Assembly: GCF_023740735.1 (NCBI RefSeq)
Contig: NZ_JAMRXH010000018.1
Coordinates: forward strand, 90,485-154,484
Direction: 5' to 3'
Length of the DNA: 64,000 bases
From: Nocardia sp. CDC159
GTDB lineage: Bacteria; Actinomycetota; Actinomycetes; Mycobacteriales; Mycobacteriaceae
Numbering within the stretch: position 1 is the first letter of the stretch; each line of letters opens with the position of its first letter. The notes beneath the pieces are model-generated. The model was not told where the DNA came from. It worked only from the letters and a program-made list of their open reading frames with translations, and did not search any database. Shown here one piece after another: positions 39,347 to 48,528 of the stretch. A program made the translations under genes and the position numbers.

Positions 39347-40767
39347 TGAGTGCACACCCCGCCGGGCCGCGTCACGCCGAGATCCCGCACGCCCCGAATC
39401 TGCCCGAGCGGCCGCGTGAGTCGGCCCAGATGATCGATCTGCCCGCGAATGTGTGGCCGCGCAACGCCTCCCGCGATGCCGACGGCGTGGTGCGGCTCGC
39501 CGGTGTGCCGGTGACCGAGCTGGCCGAGCGGTACGGTACGCCGCTGTTCGTGGTCGACGAGGACGACTTCCGTTCCCGCTGCCGGGATATGGTCCGGGCG
39601 TTCGGCGACAACGCGCGAGTTCACTACGCCTCCAAGGCATTCCTGTGCGGTGAGATCGCGCGGTGGGTTCGCGACGAGGGGCTGTCCCTGGATGTGTGCT
39701 CCGGCGGCGAGCTGGCCGTCGCGCTGCACGCGGGCTTCCCCGCGAACCGGATCGCCCTGCACGGCAACAACAAATCCGTCGCCGAACTGGAGACCGCGGT
39801 CGCCGCGGGCGTGGGCCATGTCGTAGTCGACTCGCTGATCGAGATCGATCGGCTCGAGGCCGTCGCCGGGCGCGCCGGTGTGGTGCAGGACGTGCTGGTC
39901 CGCGTCACCGTCGGCGTGGAGGCCCATACTCACGAATACATTTCGACCGCGCACGAGGATCAGAAGTTCGGTTTCTCGATCGCGGGCGGCGACGCCCTCG
40001 AGGCGCTGGCCCGGGTGTTCGAGGCGGACAATCTGCGGCTGGTCGGCCTGCACAGCCATATCGGCTCGCAGATCTTCGAAAGCGACGGCTTCGAGATCTC
40101 CGCCCGCCGCATGCTCGGGCTGCTGCGCGATGCCGTCGACAAGTTCGGCGTGGAGCGTACGGCTCAGATCAGCACGCTGGATCTCGGTGGGGGACTGGGA
40201 ATCTCGTATCTGCCCAACGACGATCCGCCCGCGCTGGACGAGTTCGCGGCCAATCTGCGCCGCATCGTCGCCGAGGAGGCCGCCCGCGCCGGGCTGCCGA
40301 CCCCGATCATCGCGGTCGAGCCGGGGCGCGCCATCGCCGGACCGGGCACCGTCACCGTGTACGAGGTCGGCACCGTCAAGGATGTCAGCCTGGACGGCGG
40401 CCTGCGGCGGCGCTACGTCAGCGTCGACGGCGGTATGAGCGACAACATCCGGCCCGCGCTGTATCAGGCCGAGTACGACTGCCGCCTGGTCTCGCGCGGC
40501 AGCGAATCGGGCCCGGTGGTGGCCCGGGTGGTCGGAAAGCATTGTGAGAGCGGCGATATCGTCATCCGTGACACCTGGATGCCCGCCGATGTGGGCCCGG
40601 GTGATCTGATCGCGGTGGCGGCGACCGGCGCCTACTGCTATTCGATGTCGAGCCGCTACAACCTGCTCACCCGTCCGGCCGTGGTGGCCGTGCGCGACGG
40701 GCAGGCGCGCCTGATCCTGCGCCGGGAGACGGTGGCGGACCTTTTGAGCTTGGAGGTGGAAGCATGA
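39346..40767 (+). CDS. lysA: Diaminopimelate decarboxylase
   Basis: A 473-residue PLP enzyme of the alanine-racemase fold. Features are VHYASKAF with the Schiff-base Lys, HGNNKS, LHSHIGSQIF, LDLGGGLGI, EPGRAI for phosphate contact, and CESGDI, where the Cys contributes to the active site across the dimer. It makes lysine from meso-diaminopimelate. The ~25-residue N-terminal extension before LPANVWP is normal for actinobacteria. ATG 39346 overlaps the argS stop and the gene ends overlapping hom. Confidence 0.97.
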   Translation: MSAHPAGPRHAEIPHAPNLPERPRESAQMIDLPANVWPRNASRDADGVVRLAGVPVTELAERYGTPLFVVDEDDFRSRCRDMVRAFGDNARVHYASKAFLCGEIARWVRDEGLSLDVCSGGELAVALHAGFPANRIALHGNNKSVAELETAVAAGVGHVVVDSLIEIDRLEAVAGRAGVVQDVLVRVTVGVEAHTHEYISTAHEDQKFGFSIAGGDALEALARVFEADNLRLVGLHSHIGSQIFESDGFEISARRMLGLLRDAVDKFGVERTAQISTLDLGGGLGISYLPNDDPPALDEFAANLRRIVAEEAARAGLPTPIIAVEPGRAIAGPGTVTVYEVGTVKDVSLDGGLRRRYVSVDGGMSDNIRPALYQAEYDCRLVSRGSESGPVVARVVGKHCESGDIVIRDTWMPADVGPGDLIAVAATGAYCYSMSSRYNLLTRPAVVAVRDGQARLILRRETVADLLSLEVEA

Positions 40768-42119
40768 CCGAGGTCGGGAACAGAGCCGTATTCGGATCCG
40801 ATCGCCCGATCGGTGTCGCGGTCCTCGGCATGGGCAATGTCGGCACCGAAGTGGTGCGCATCCTGCGCGAGCACGCCGACGATCTGCGCTCACGCGTGGG
40901 CGCCCCGCTGGTGCTGCGCGGCGTGGCGGTGCGGCGGCTCGACGTCGACCGCGGCATCCCCGCCGACCTGCTGACCACCGACGCCGAGGCGCTGGTCACC
41001 CGTGCCGATGTGGATCTGGTCGTCGAGGTGATGGGCGGTATCGATCCCGCCCGCGGACTCATCGGAGCCGCGCTCAGTGCGGGCAAGTCCGTGGTCACCG
41101 CGAACAAGGCGCTGCTGGCCGACTACACCGGCGAGCTGGCCGCCGCGGCCGAGCGCAGCCGCGCCGACCTCTACTTCGAGGCCGCCGTCGCCGGTGCGAT
41201 TCCGGTGGTGCGCCCGCTGATCCAGTCGCTGTCCGGCGACCGGGTCAACCGGGTGGTCGGGATCGTCAACGGCACAACGAATTTCATCCTCTCGGCGATG
41301 GACGAGACCGGCGCCGACTACGAGGTGACGCTGAAGGAGGCCACCCGGCTGGGCTACGCGGAGGCCGATCCAACCGCCGACGTGGAGGGCTACGACGCCG
41401 CGGCCAAGGCCGCCATTCTGGCCTCGCTGGCCTTCCACACCCGCGTCACCGCGGCCGATGTGTACCGCGAGGGCATTTCGAACATCACCGCCGAGGATCT
41501 GGAAACCGCCGCGGCCGTGGGGTGCACGGTCAAGCTGCTGGCCATCTGCGAGCGCGTGCCCGCCGGGCCGGGTGAGCCCGCGCCCGCCGACGGCGGCAAG
41601 GAGCGCATCTCGGTGCGGGTGTATCCCGCGCTGATTCCACGCAAGCATCCGCTCTCCGCGGTCAACGGCGCGTTCAACGCCGTGGTCGTGGAGGCCGAGA
41701 ACGCGGGCCGGTTGATGTTCTACGGCCAGGGCGCAGGCGGTGCGCCGACCGCCTCGGCCGTCATGGGTGATCTGGTGATGGCGGCGCGCAACAAGTTCTA
41801 CGGTGGTCGCGCTCCGGGCGAATCGGTTTATGCTGAGCTGCCGATCGCGCCGATCGGCGACACGCCCACCCGCTATCACGTGAATCTGCAGGTTGCCGAC
41901 CGCACCGGGGTTTTGCAGGCGGTGGCCGGCGAGTTCGCCAAGCACGGCGTGAGCATCTCGACGGTCCGCCAGGAGGGATCCGACGAGGGCGCCCGACTGG
42001 TCGTGGTCACCCACCACGCGGAGGAGTCGGCGCTGGCCGATACGGTGGCCGCGCTCGCCGAACTGGAATCCGTCACGTCCGTGACCAGCGTTTTGAGATT
42101 GGAAGGCACCGAGGAATGA
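40764..42119 (+). CDS. hom: Homoserine dehydrogenase
   Basis: A 451-residue enzyme with an N-terminal Rossmann domain (VAVLGMGNVGTEVVRIL), the catalytic region VNGTTNFILSAM and GYAEADPTADVEGYDAAAKAAILA, and a C-terminal ACT domain (NLQVADRTGVLQAVAGEFAKHG). The ACT domain allows feedback inhibition by threonine. It reduces aspartate semialdehyde to homoserine. It is coupled to lysA and thrC by ATGA overlaps at both ends. Confidence 0.97.
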   Translation: MTEVGNRAVFGSDRPIGVAVLGMGNVGTEVVRILREHADDLRSRVGAPLVLRGVAVRRLDVDRGIPADLLTTDAEALVTRADVDLVVEVMGGIDPARGLIGAALSAGKSVVTANKALLADYTGELAAAAERSRADLYFEAAVAGAIPVVRPLIQSLSGDRVNRVVGIVNGTTNFILSAMDETGADYEVTLKEATRLGYAEADPTADVEGYDAAAKAAILASLAFHTRVTAADVYREGISNITAEDLETAAAVGCTVKLLAICERVPAGPGEPAPADGGKERISVRVYPALIPRKHPLSAVNGAFNAVVVEAENAGRLMFYGQGAGGAPTASAVMGDLVMAARNKFYGGRAPGESVYAELPIAPIGDTPTRYHVNLQVADRTGVLQAVAGEFAKHGVSISTVRQEGSDEGARLVVVTHHAEESALADTVAALAELESVTSVTSVLRLEGTEE

Positions 42120-43198
42120 GTACCACTGGACTTCCGGTTCACACTGGGTGGCCGGGACTGATCGCGGCCTACCGCGATCGGCTTGCGGTGGGCGCCGACT
42201 GGGAGCCCGTCACGCTGTTCGAGGGCGGCACCCCGCTGGTGCCCGCGCACCACCTGTCCGAGCTCACCGGCTGCGAGGTCTACCTCAAGGTCGAGGGCGC
42301 CAATCCGACCGGTTCCTTCAAGGACCGCGGCATGACCATGGCGATGACCGACGCCAAGGCCCGCGGCCAGAAGGCGGTGCTGTGCGCCTCCACGGGTAAC
42401 ACCTCGGCCTCGGCCGCCGCCTACGCCACCCGCGCGGGCATGCACTGCGCGGTGCTCATCCCGCAGGGCAAGATCGCCATGGGCAAGCTGGCCCAGGCGG
42501 TCATGCTGGGCGCCAAGATCATTCAGGTGCAGGGCAACTTCGACGACTGTCTCGAGCTGGCTCGCAAGGTGACCGCGGAGTTCCCGCAGGTCGGCCTCGT
42601 CAACTCGGTGAACCCGGCGCGGATCGAGGGCCAGAAGACCGCGGCCTTCGAAATCTGCGACGTCCTCGGTCGGGCCCCCGACGTACATGCCCTGCCGGTG
42701 GGCAATGCGGGCAACATCACGGCCTACTGGAAGGGCTACCGCGAGTACCACGCCGACGGCATCACCGCCTCGCGCCCGCGCATGCTGGGCGTACAGGCCG
42801 CCGGCGCCGCGCCGCTGGTCAACGGGGCTCCGGTCAAGGATCCCGAAACCATCGCCACGGCCATCCGGATCGGCGCGCCCGCGTCCTGGAACGGTGCGGT
42901 CGCCGCCAAGGAGGAGTCCGGCGGCGCGTTCCGGGCCGCCACCGACGAGGAGATCCTGGCCGCGTACCGCCTGATCGCGAGCACCGAGGGCGTCTTCGTC
43001 GAACCGGCCTCGGCGGCGAGCGTGGCGGGCCTGCTGGCCGCGCGCAAGGAGGGTTGGCTCGACGCCGGACTGACCGTGGTCTGCACGGTGACCGGCAACG
43101 GCCTCAAGGATCCCGACACCGCGCTGAAGGGCATGCCCGAGGTGCAGGCGATCGCGGTGGATCCGGTCGCGGTGGCCCACGAGCTAGAGCTGGCCTGA
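42116..43198 (+). CDS. thrC: Threonine synthase
   Basis: A 360-residue PLP enzyme, fold type II. It has NPTGSFKDRGM with the PLP Lys, STGNTSASAAAYA, the glycine loop PVGNAGNITAYW, and CTVTGNGLKDP. It converts O-phosphohomoserine to threonine. The length fits the short actinobacterial form rather than the ~430-residue enterobacterial one. It lies between hom and thrB in the aspartate-family operon and starts in an ATGA overlap with hom. Confidence 0.97.
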   Translation: MSTTGLPVHTGWPGLIAAYRDRLAVGADWEPVTLFEGGTPLVPAHHLSELTGCEVYLKVEGANPTGSFKDRGMTMAMTDAKARGQKAVLCASTGNTSASAAAYATRAGMHCAVLIPQGKIAMGKLAQAVMLGAKIIQVQGNFDDCLELARKVTAEFPQVGLVNSVNPARIEGQKTAAFEICDVLGRAPDVHALPVGNAGNITAYWKGYREYHADGITASRPRMLGVQAAGAAPLVNGAPVKDPETIATAIRIGAPASWNGAVAAKEESGGAFRAATDEEILAAYRLIASTEGVFVEPASAASVAGLLAARKEGWLDAGLTVVCTVTGNGLKDPDTALKGMPEVQAIAVDPVAVAHELELA

Positions 43199-43220
43199 GT
43201 TGAGTTCCCGCGAAGGTCAA

Positions 43221-44165
43221 GTGCTGACCCGGACCCTGCCCGCCGGGATCTCCGTCACGGCCCGGGTTCCGGCCTCGAGCGCCAATCTGGGGCCCGGATT
43301 CGATTCCCTGGGCATCGCGCTGGGTCTGTACGACGAGATCGAGGTGCGCACCACCGACTCGGGCCTGAGCATCAGGGTGGAGGGTGAGGGCGCCACCGAT
43401 GTCCCTTGGGGCCCTTCGCATCTGGTGGTACGGGCCATCGAGCGCGGCCTGGAATCGGCCGGGGTGTGGGCCGACGGCCTGGATGTGGTGTGCCGCAACG
43501 TGATTCCGCACTCGCGCGGATTGGGCTCCTCGGCCTCGGCGGTGGTGGGCGGCCTGGCCGCCGGGCGCGGCCTGGCCGCGAAATTCGATGCCGAGCTGGC
43601 CTGCGACGACGCCGAATTGGTACAGCTGGCCTCGGAATTCGAGGGTCATCCCGACAATGCCGCGGCCAGTGTGCTGGGCGGAATCGTGGTGTCCTGGACC
43701 GAACTGGCCTGCGATCCGACCGTGGAGCACCACGCCCGGACCTACCGGGCGGTGCGTTTGGACCCGCATCCGGCGCTGTGCGCCACGGTACTGATTCCCG
43801 AGGAACGGTCGGCCACCGCGCATACCCGGGGTCTGCTGCCGGAATTGGTGCCACACGGCGACGCGGCCTTCAACGTCAGCCGCGCCGCCCTGGCGGTCGC
43901 GGCCCTCACCCAGCACCCCGATCTGCTGCTGCCCGCCACCGCGGACCGGCTGCACCAGCCGTATCGCGCCGCGGCGCTGCCGCTGACGACCGCGTGGGTC
44001 ACCCGATTGCGGGCGGCCGGGATCGCGGCGACCGTATCGGGGGCGGGGCCGACCGTATTGGCGTTCGGCACCGAAGAATTGCCCGCCGAACTGCGCGAAC
44101 AGGCCATCGACGACGGCCTGCGCGTGGTGACGCCGACCATTTCCGACGGCGTACGGGTGGATTGA
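43221..44165 (+). CDS. thrB: Homoserine kinase
   Basis: A 314-residue GHMP kinase: VPASSANLGPGFDSLG is motif 1, the phosphate loop is HSRGLGSSASAVVGGLAAG, and the third motif is in ATVSGAGPTVLAFG. It phosphorylates homoserine for ThrC. I take GTG 43221, which has GAAGG four bases upstream and gives the usual length; TTG 43200, directly after the thrC stop, is the alternative. It is the last gene of the argS-thrB run. Confidence 0.95.
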   Translation: MLTRTLPAGISVTARVPASSANLGPGFDSLGIALGLYDEIEVRTTDSGLSIRVEGEGATDVPWGPSHLVVRAIERGLESAGVWADGLDVVCRNVIPHSRGLGSSASAVVGGLAAGRGLAAKFDAELACDDAELVQLASEFEGHPDNAAASVLGGIVVSWTELACDPTVEHHARTYRAVRLDPHPALCATVLIPEERSATAHTRGLLPELVPHGDAAFNVSRAALAVAALTQHPDLLLPATADRLHQPYRAAALPLTTAWVTRLRAAGIAATVSGAGPTVLAFGTEELPAELREQAIDDGLRVVTPTISDGVRVD

Positions 44166-44178
44166 CGGCGCGCCTGCC

Positions 44179-44207
44179 TTGCTGATGAGAAAAGTGGGAG
44201 CTATCCT
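44179..44207 (+). promoter_or_regulatory. Promoter of rho
   Basis: TTGCTG, 17 bases, TATCCT. RNA would start near 44214, giving a leader of about 275 bases before rho. Long leaders on rho genes are linked to autoregulation in other bacteria. I found no convincing hairpin in the leader (44214-44488). Confidence 0.6.
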
Positions 44208-44488
44208 GGGCACGTCCGTACATCGTGCGCGTCAGACGCCGGTGCTTCATCAGGGCAATCGCTCCAGCAGGCTCCTTGCTCAGGCTCGGAACACGAGTCT
44301 CGGACATATGGGGAAAGCAACTGGAATGATCTCTCCCACCTTTGTGAACCGGTGGCCGAAGCCCAGGTGGTGACGGCCGCCGGTCCGGCGGGGCAGGCGA
44401 TACGGCATCCGAGCTCGGCGCGATGATCGGGCTTCGGGACGAAACCCTCGAATAAGCACACGGCAATCGAGGGAAGGAAAGGATCTCC

Positions 44489-46456
44489 GTGACAGATACG
44501 GACCTGCTCGCGACACCCGGGGTGGAAACCAATGCAAGTTCCTCGGGCCGCCGCGAAAGTGACTCCGGACAGATTTCGAAGATGAGCGAACACACTGACG
44601 TCGCACGATCGGGGCTGACTGGAATGTTGTTGCCGCAGTTGCGTGCGCTTGCTGGAGAGCTCGGTATCCGAGGCACATCCGGGATGCGTAAGGGCGATCT
44701 GATCGCCGCCATCAAAGAAAATCAGGCCGCCACGTCCGGAAAGGCCACCCGTGGCCGGAACGAGACGAAGTCCGAGGCCAAGGCCGAGGTGAAGACGGAC
44801 AAGCCCGCCGAGGCGCCGTCGACCGGTGGGGAGTCCGCTTCGACGAAGACCGCCGCTGCCAAGACCCAGCGGGTCGAGCAGCCGACGCTGGACAGCGTCG
44901 TGGAGGACAAGCCCGCCGAGAACGCCGAAACCGCTGCGCGCCCGGCCGATTCGGCCGAGGACGCCGGTCGCGAGGCGGGTCAGCGCGGCCGGGGCCGCCA
45001 GCGTCGGGGCCGCGAGCAGCGTGCCGCCGCCGCGAACGCCGGGGCCGAGACGAGTGCCGAGGCGCCCGCCGCCGATACCAAGGACGGCGAGGCCAAGCCG
45101 GAGCAGGAGGGCGGCGAACGCCGTCGCGACCGCAACCAGCAGAACGGCCAGAACCAGACCGGTCAGAACGGTACCCGCGCCGATCGCGGTGGCGCCGACG
45201 ACGAGGAGGGCGGCCGCGGCCGTCGTGGCCGTCGGTTCCGCGAGCGTCGTCGCGGCCGCGACCGCGAGGGTGGCGAGAGCCGCGGCGGCGAGGTCGAGAT
45301 CCGCGAGGACGACGTCCTGCAGCCGGTGGCCGGAATCCTGGACGTGCTCGACAACTACGCGTTCGTGCGTACCTCCGGCTACCTGGCCGGGCCGAACGAC
45401 GTGTACGTGTCGATGAACCTGGTCCGCAAGAACGGCCTGCGCCGCGGCGACGCCATCACCGGCGCCGTGCGCGCGCCCCGCGAGGGCGAGCAGGGCAATC
45501 AGCGGCAGAAGTTCGATCCGCTGGTGCGGCTGGACACGGTCAACGGCGCCGATATCGAATCCGCCAAGCGCCGACCGGAATTCGGCAAGCTCACCCCGCT
45601 GTACCCGAATCAGCGCCTGCGGCTGGAGACCCAGCCCAACAAGCTCACCACCCGGATCATCGACCTGATCATGCCGATCGGCAAGGGTCAGCGCGCGCTG
45701 ATCGTGTCGCCGCCGAAGGCCGGTAAGACCACGATCCTGCAGGACATCGCGAACGCGATCGCGGTCAACAACCCCGAGGTCTACCTCATGGTTGTGCTGG
45801 TCGACGAGCGCCCGGAAGAGGTCACCGACATGCAGCGCACCGTGCGCGGCGAGGTGATCGCCTCCACCTTCGACCGGCCGCCGAGCGACCACACCTCGGT
45901 CGCCGAGCTCGCCATCGAGCGGGCCAAGCGCCTGGTGGAGATGGGTCAGGACGTGGTCGTGCTGCTCGACTCGATCACCCGACTGGGCCGCGCCTACAAC
46001 AACGCCTCACCGGCGTCGGGCCGCATCCTCTCCGGTGGTATCGACTCGACCGCGCTGTACCCGCCGAAGCGCTTCCTCGGCGCCGCCCGCAACATCGAGA
46101 ACGGCGGCTCGCTGACGATCATCGCCACCGCCATGGTGGAGACCGGTTCGACCGGTGACACGGTGATCTTCGAGGAGTTCAAGGGTACGGGTAACGCCGA
46201 GCTCAAGCTGGATCGCAAGATCGCCGAGCGCCGGGTGTTCCCGGCCGTGGACGTCAACCCGTCCGGCACCCGCCGCGACGACCTGCTGATGTCGCCCGAC
46301 GAGGCCGCGGTCATCCACAAGCTGCGCCGAGTGCTGTCCGGCCTGGACTCGCATCAGGCCATCGACCTGCTGATCGACCGGTTGAAGAAGACCAAGAACA
46401 ACCTCGAGTTCCTGATGACGGTCTCCAAGACCGCACCGGGCGCACTCGAGGAGTGA
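44489..46456 (+). CDS. rho: Transcription termination factor Rho
   Basis: A 655-residue hexameric RNA helicase, much longer than E. coli Rho (419). It has a Rho-N domain (LPQLRALAGELGIRGTSGMRKGDL), then a ~180-residue insertion rich in Arg, Asp, Glu and Asn typical of high-GC actinobacteria. The RNA-binding cold-shock domain follows (AGILDVLDNYAFVRTSGY), then the ATPase with Walker A SPPKAGKTT, DERPEEVTDM, Walker B VVVLLDSITRL and the R-loop region SGGIDS. The start is GTG 44489 after GGAAAGGA. The insertion likely binds RNA and changes termination properties. Confidence 0.97.
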   Translation: MTDTDLLATPGVETNASSSGRRESDSGQISKMSEHTDVARSGLTGMLLPQLRALAGELGIRGTSGMRKGDLIAAIKENQAATSGKATRGRNETKSEAKAEVKTDKPAEAPSTGGESASTKTAAAKTQRVEQPTLDSVVEDKPAENAETAARPADSAEDAGREAGQRGRGRQRRGREQRAAAANAGAETSAEAPAADTKDGEAKPEQEGGERRRDRNQQNGQNQTGQNGTRADRGGADDEEGGRGRRGRRFRERRRGRDREGGESRGGEVEIREDDVLQPVAGILDVLDNYAFVRTSGYLAGPNDVYVSMNLVRKNGLRRGDAITGAVRAPREGEQGNQRQKFDPLVRLDTVNGADIESAKRRPEFGKLTPLYPNQRLRLETQPNKLTTRIIDLIMPIGKGQRALIVSPPKAGKTTILQDIANAIAVNNPEVYLMVVLVDERPEEVTDMQRTVRGEVIASTFDRPPSDHTSVAELAIERAKRLVEMGQDVVVLLDSITRLGRAYNNASPASGRILSGGIDSTALYPPKRFLGAARNIENGGSLTIIATAMVETGSTGDTVIFEEFKGTGNAELKLDRKIAERRVFPAVDVNPSGTRRDDLLMSPDEAAVIHKLRRVLSGLDSHQAIDLLIDRLKKTKNNLEFLMTVSKTAPGALEE

Positions 46457-46811
46457 TTGCTCGATTCCGCACCACAGTGGCCCTGCTTCGGCGGGGCCGC
46501 TGTGGTTTCGGCGGCGCCGGGCTGTAGAAGATCAGTCCGATCGCCGCCGCGCCGACGATCATGAAGGTCAGAATCACCGCGGTGGCCGAGGTGACGGCGC
46601 CGGTGGATATCGCGGTCGCGGTGAATTCGAGTTGCGGGGTTTCGGTGGGGGGTTCGGCGGCGGCGGTCCGCGGCGCACCCGGCGCCAGCCACCAGCCGAT
46701 GGCCGCCATCAGGAACAGGACCGCGAACGTCGATCCGGCCAGTCGCGTCCCCGCGGTGGCGGATGCCGGTGACCTGGATCTCGTCGCCCCCCGAGCGGCG
46801 TGGAGATGCAC
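46311..46811 (-). CDS. Small two-helix membrane protein antisense to the end of rho
   Basis: A protein of up to 166 residues, not recognised. The start GTG 46811 has GAAAGGA five bases before it. Two hydrophobic helices are clear: GSTFAVLFLMAAIGWWLAP and AVILTFMIVGAAAIGLIFY, linked by a Pro/Thr-rich loop. Third positions are G/C-rich until about codon 100, consistent with real coding. Beyond that the frame runs through the rho terminator and 146 bases antisense to rho, and the sequence becomes low in complexity. The native stop may have been lost, or the tail may be real. Confidence is limited to the N-terminal two thirds. Confidence 0.45.
   Translation of the reverse strand: MHLHAARGATRSRSPASATAGTRLAGSTFAVLFLMAAIGWWLAPGAPRTAAAEPPTETPQLEFTATAISTGAVTSATAVILTFMIVGAAAIGLIFYSPAPPKPQRPRRSRATVVRNRAITPRVRPVRSWRPSSGTRGCSWSSSTGRSAGRWPDASPGRTALGAACG
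46471..46508 (+). terminator. Rho-independent terminator after rho
   Basis: A 16-base stem with two G-T pairs (46471-46486 with 46491-46506) closed by a C(TTCG)G tetraloop, followed by TT. Confidence 0.8.
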
Positions 46812-46988
46812 TGCTGTCCTTTCACGTAATCGCACGGTTCTCACCTGGGAATACTCTATGAACAACCGTGTACGCGTTCCCGAGTAGCGAACTACTCGAC
46901 TTCGGCGTCACCTGCGATCCGCGGTTACGCGTGCCCGCACTTTCCGGGGCGCGCACGGGCGGGGAATGAAACGGCGACGGGGTGCGTT

Positions 46989-47018
46989 TTGAGAGCGTGC
47001 CAGCCGTTCTGGCATACT
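46989..47018 (+). promoter_or_regulatory. Promoter of rpmE
   Basis: TTGAGA (46989-46994), 18 bases, CATACT (47013-47018). The spacer contains the inverted repeat TGCCAG/CTGGCA. The leader to rpmE is about 100 bases. Confidence 0.5.
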
Positions 47019-47127
47019 GGATCGCTGGTGCGTCTGCTGGTAGAACGCAGAGCATCCCGCCTAGTCGGTTCCGGTTCACGCCCTCGACTCCCGATGGCGA
47101 CCCGGCGACCACATCGAAAGGACACCC

Positions 47128-47355
47128 ATGAAGGCAGGAATCCACCCGGCATACGTGCCGACCACCGTCGTCTGTGGTTGCGGCAACACCTTCCAGACCC
47201 GCAGCACCAAGGAGTCGGGTCACATCAACGTCGAGGTTTGCTCGCAGTGCCACCCGTTCTACACGGGCAAGCAGAAGATCCTGGACACCGGCGGCCGCGT
47301 CGCCCGCTTCGAGGCCCGCTACGGCAAGCGCGCCAAGAAGGCCGACGCCAAGTAG
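47128..47355 (+). CDS. rpmE: 50S ribosomal protein L31, zinc form
   Basis: 75 residues beginning MKAGIHPAYVPTTVVCGCG. The cysteines at CGCG and CSQC form the zinc-binding C+ type; zinc-free paralogues lack them. The basic tail (RFEARYGKRAKKADAK) contacts rRNA. GAAAGGA precedes the ATG. Monocistronic, with a strong terminator behind it. Confidence 0.97.
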   Translation: MKAGIHPAYVPTTVVCGCGNTFQTRSTKESGHINVEVCSQCHPFYTGKQKILDTGGRVARFEARYGKRAKKADAK

Positions 47356-47361
47356 CCGTCC

Positions 47362-47404
47362 CGCCGACGCCCGTCCTGCCTGGCAGGTCGGGCGTCGGCG
47401 TGTT
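47362..47404 (+). terminator. Terminator after rpmE
   Basis: CGCCGACGCCCG pairs with CGGGCGTCGGCG (47362-47373/47389-47400), with an inner stem CCTGCC-T-GGCAGG and a T-rich tail. Confidence 0.85.
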
Positions 47405-47445
47405 TGGACACCCCTTCGACCTTCTTCTCCCGAGGAGCATCCGCG

Positions 47446-48525
47446 ATGGCCGACAAGACGGCCCCGTCCGCGATCGACGACATCCTGGCGGAATATTCCG
47501 GCCTGGAGACGCAGCTGGCCGATCCGGCGCTGCACAACAACCCGGGCGAGGCCCGGCGCGTCGGTAAGCGGTTCGCCGAGCTTGCTCCGATCATGTCGAC
47601 GTACAACAAGCTGGTGACCGCGCGCGACGATCTGGCGGCGGCGCGGGAGCTGGCGGCCGACGACTCCGCCTTCGCGGCCGAGGTTCCCGGGCTCGAGGAG
47701 CAGGTCGAGGAGCTCGAGAAGACGCTCACCGATCTGCTGGCCCCGCGCGATCCGCACGACGCCGACGACGTGGTGCTCGAGGTGAAGTCCGGCGAGGGCG
47801 GCGAGGAATCGGCGCTGTTCGCCTCGGATCTGGCCCGGATGTACATCCGTTATGCCGAGCGGCGCGGCTGGAAGGTCGAGGTGCTCGACGCCAACGTCTC
47901 CGACCTGGGCGGTTACAAGGAGGCGACCATCTCGATCAAGAGTCGCGAACCCAGCCGCGACGGGGTCTGGTCGCGGTTGAAGTTCGAGGGCGGCGTGCAT
48001 CGGGTACAGCGCGTGCCGGTGACCGAATCGCAGGGTCGCATCCATACTTCCGCCGCGGGTGTGCTGATCTATCCCGAGCCCGACGAGGTCGAGCAGGTGC
48101 AGATCGACGAATCCGATCTGCGCATCGATGTCTACCGGTCCTCGGGTAAGGGTGGCCAGGGTGTCAACACCACCGATTCGGCCGTGCGCATCACCCACCT
48201 GCCCACCGGCATCGTCGTGACCTGTCAGAACGAGCGGTCGCAGCTGCAGAACAAGATTCGCGCCATGCAGGTGTTGGCCGCGCGGTTGCAGTCGCTGGCC
48301 GAGGAGCAGGCCGAGGCCGAGGCGGCGGCGGGCCGGGCGAGCCAGATCCGCACCGTGGACCGGTCCGAACGCATTCGCACCTACAACTTTCCGGAGAACC
48401 GGATCACCGACCACCGCATCGGTTTCAAGGCCCACAATTTGGATTCGGTGCTGGACGGTGACTTGGACGCCCTTCTCGACGCATTGGGTGAAGCGGACCG
48501 CGCGGCCCGGTTGTCGGCGGAGTGA
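47446..48525 (+). CDS. prfA: Peptide chain release factor 1
   Basis: 359 residues. The codon-recognition tripeptide is PVT (in RVPVTESQGRIHTS), which marks RF1 (UAA/UAG). The peptidyl-hydrolysis loop is GKGGQGVNTTDSAVRI, with the GGQ glutamine that PrmC methylates. The frame is open from 47404 but ATG 47446 with GAGGAG nine bases upstream fits the family length. prmC follows after three bases. Confidence 0.97.
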   Translation: MADKTAPSAIDDILAEYSGLETQLADPALHNNPGEARRVGKRFAELAPIMSTYNKLVTARDDLAAARELAADDSAFAAEVPGLEEQVEELEKTLTDLLAPRDPHDADDVVLEVKSGEGGEESALFASDLARMYIRYAERRGWKVEVLDANVSDLGGYKEATISIKSREPSRDGVWSRLKFEGGVHRVQRVPVTESQGRIHTSAAGVLIYPEPDEVEQVQIDESDLRIDVYRSSGKGGQGVNTTDSAVRITHLPTGIVVTCQNERSQLQNKIRAMQVLAARLQSLAEEQAEAEAAAGRASQIRTVDRSERIRTYNFPENRITDHRIGFKAHNLDSVLDGDLDALLDALGEADRAARLSAE

Positions 48526-48528
48526 GCG

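Noticed and set aside
44179..44373. Open frame of about 65 codons in the rho leader
   Set aside because: Its start lies upstream of the predicted RNA start and it has no ribosome site or recognisable protein.
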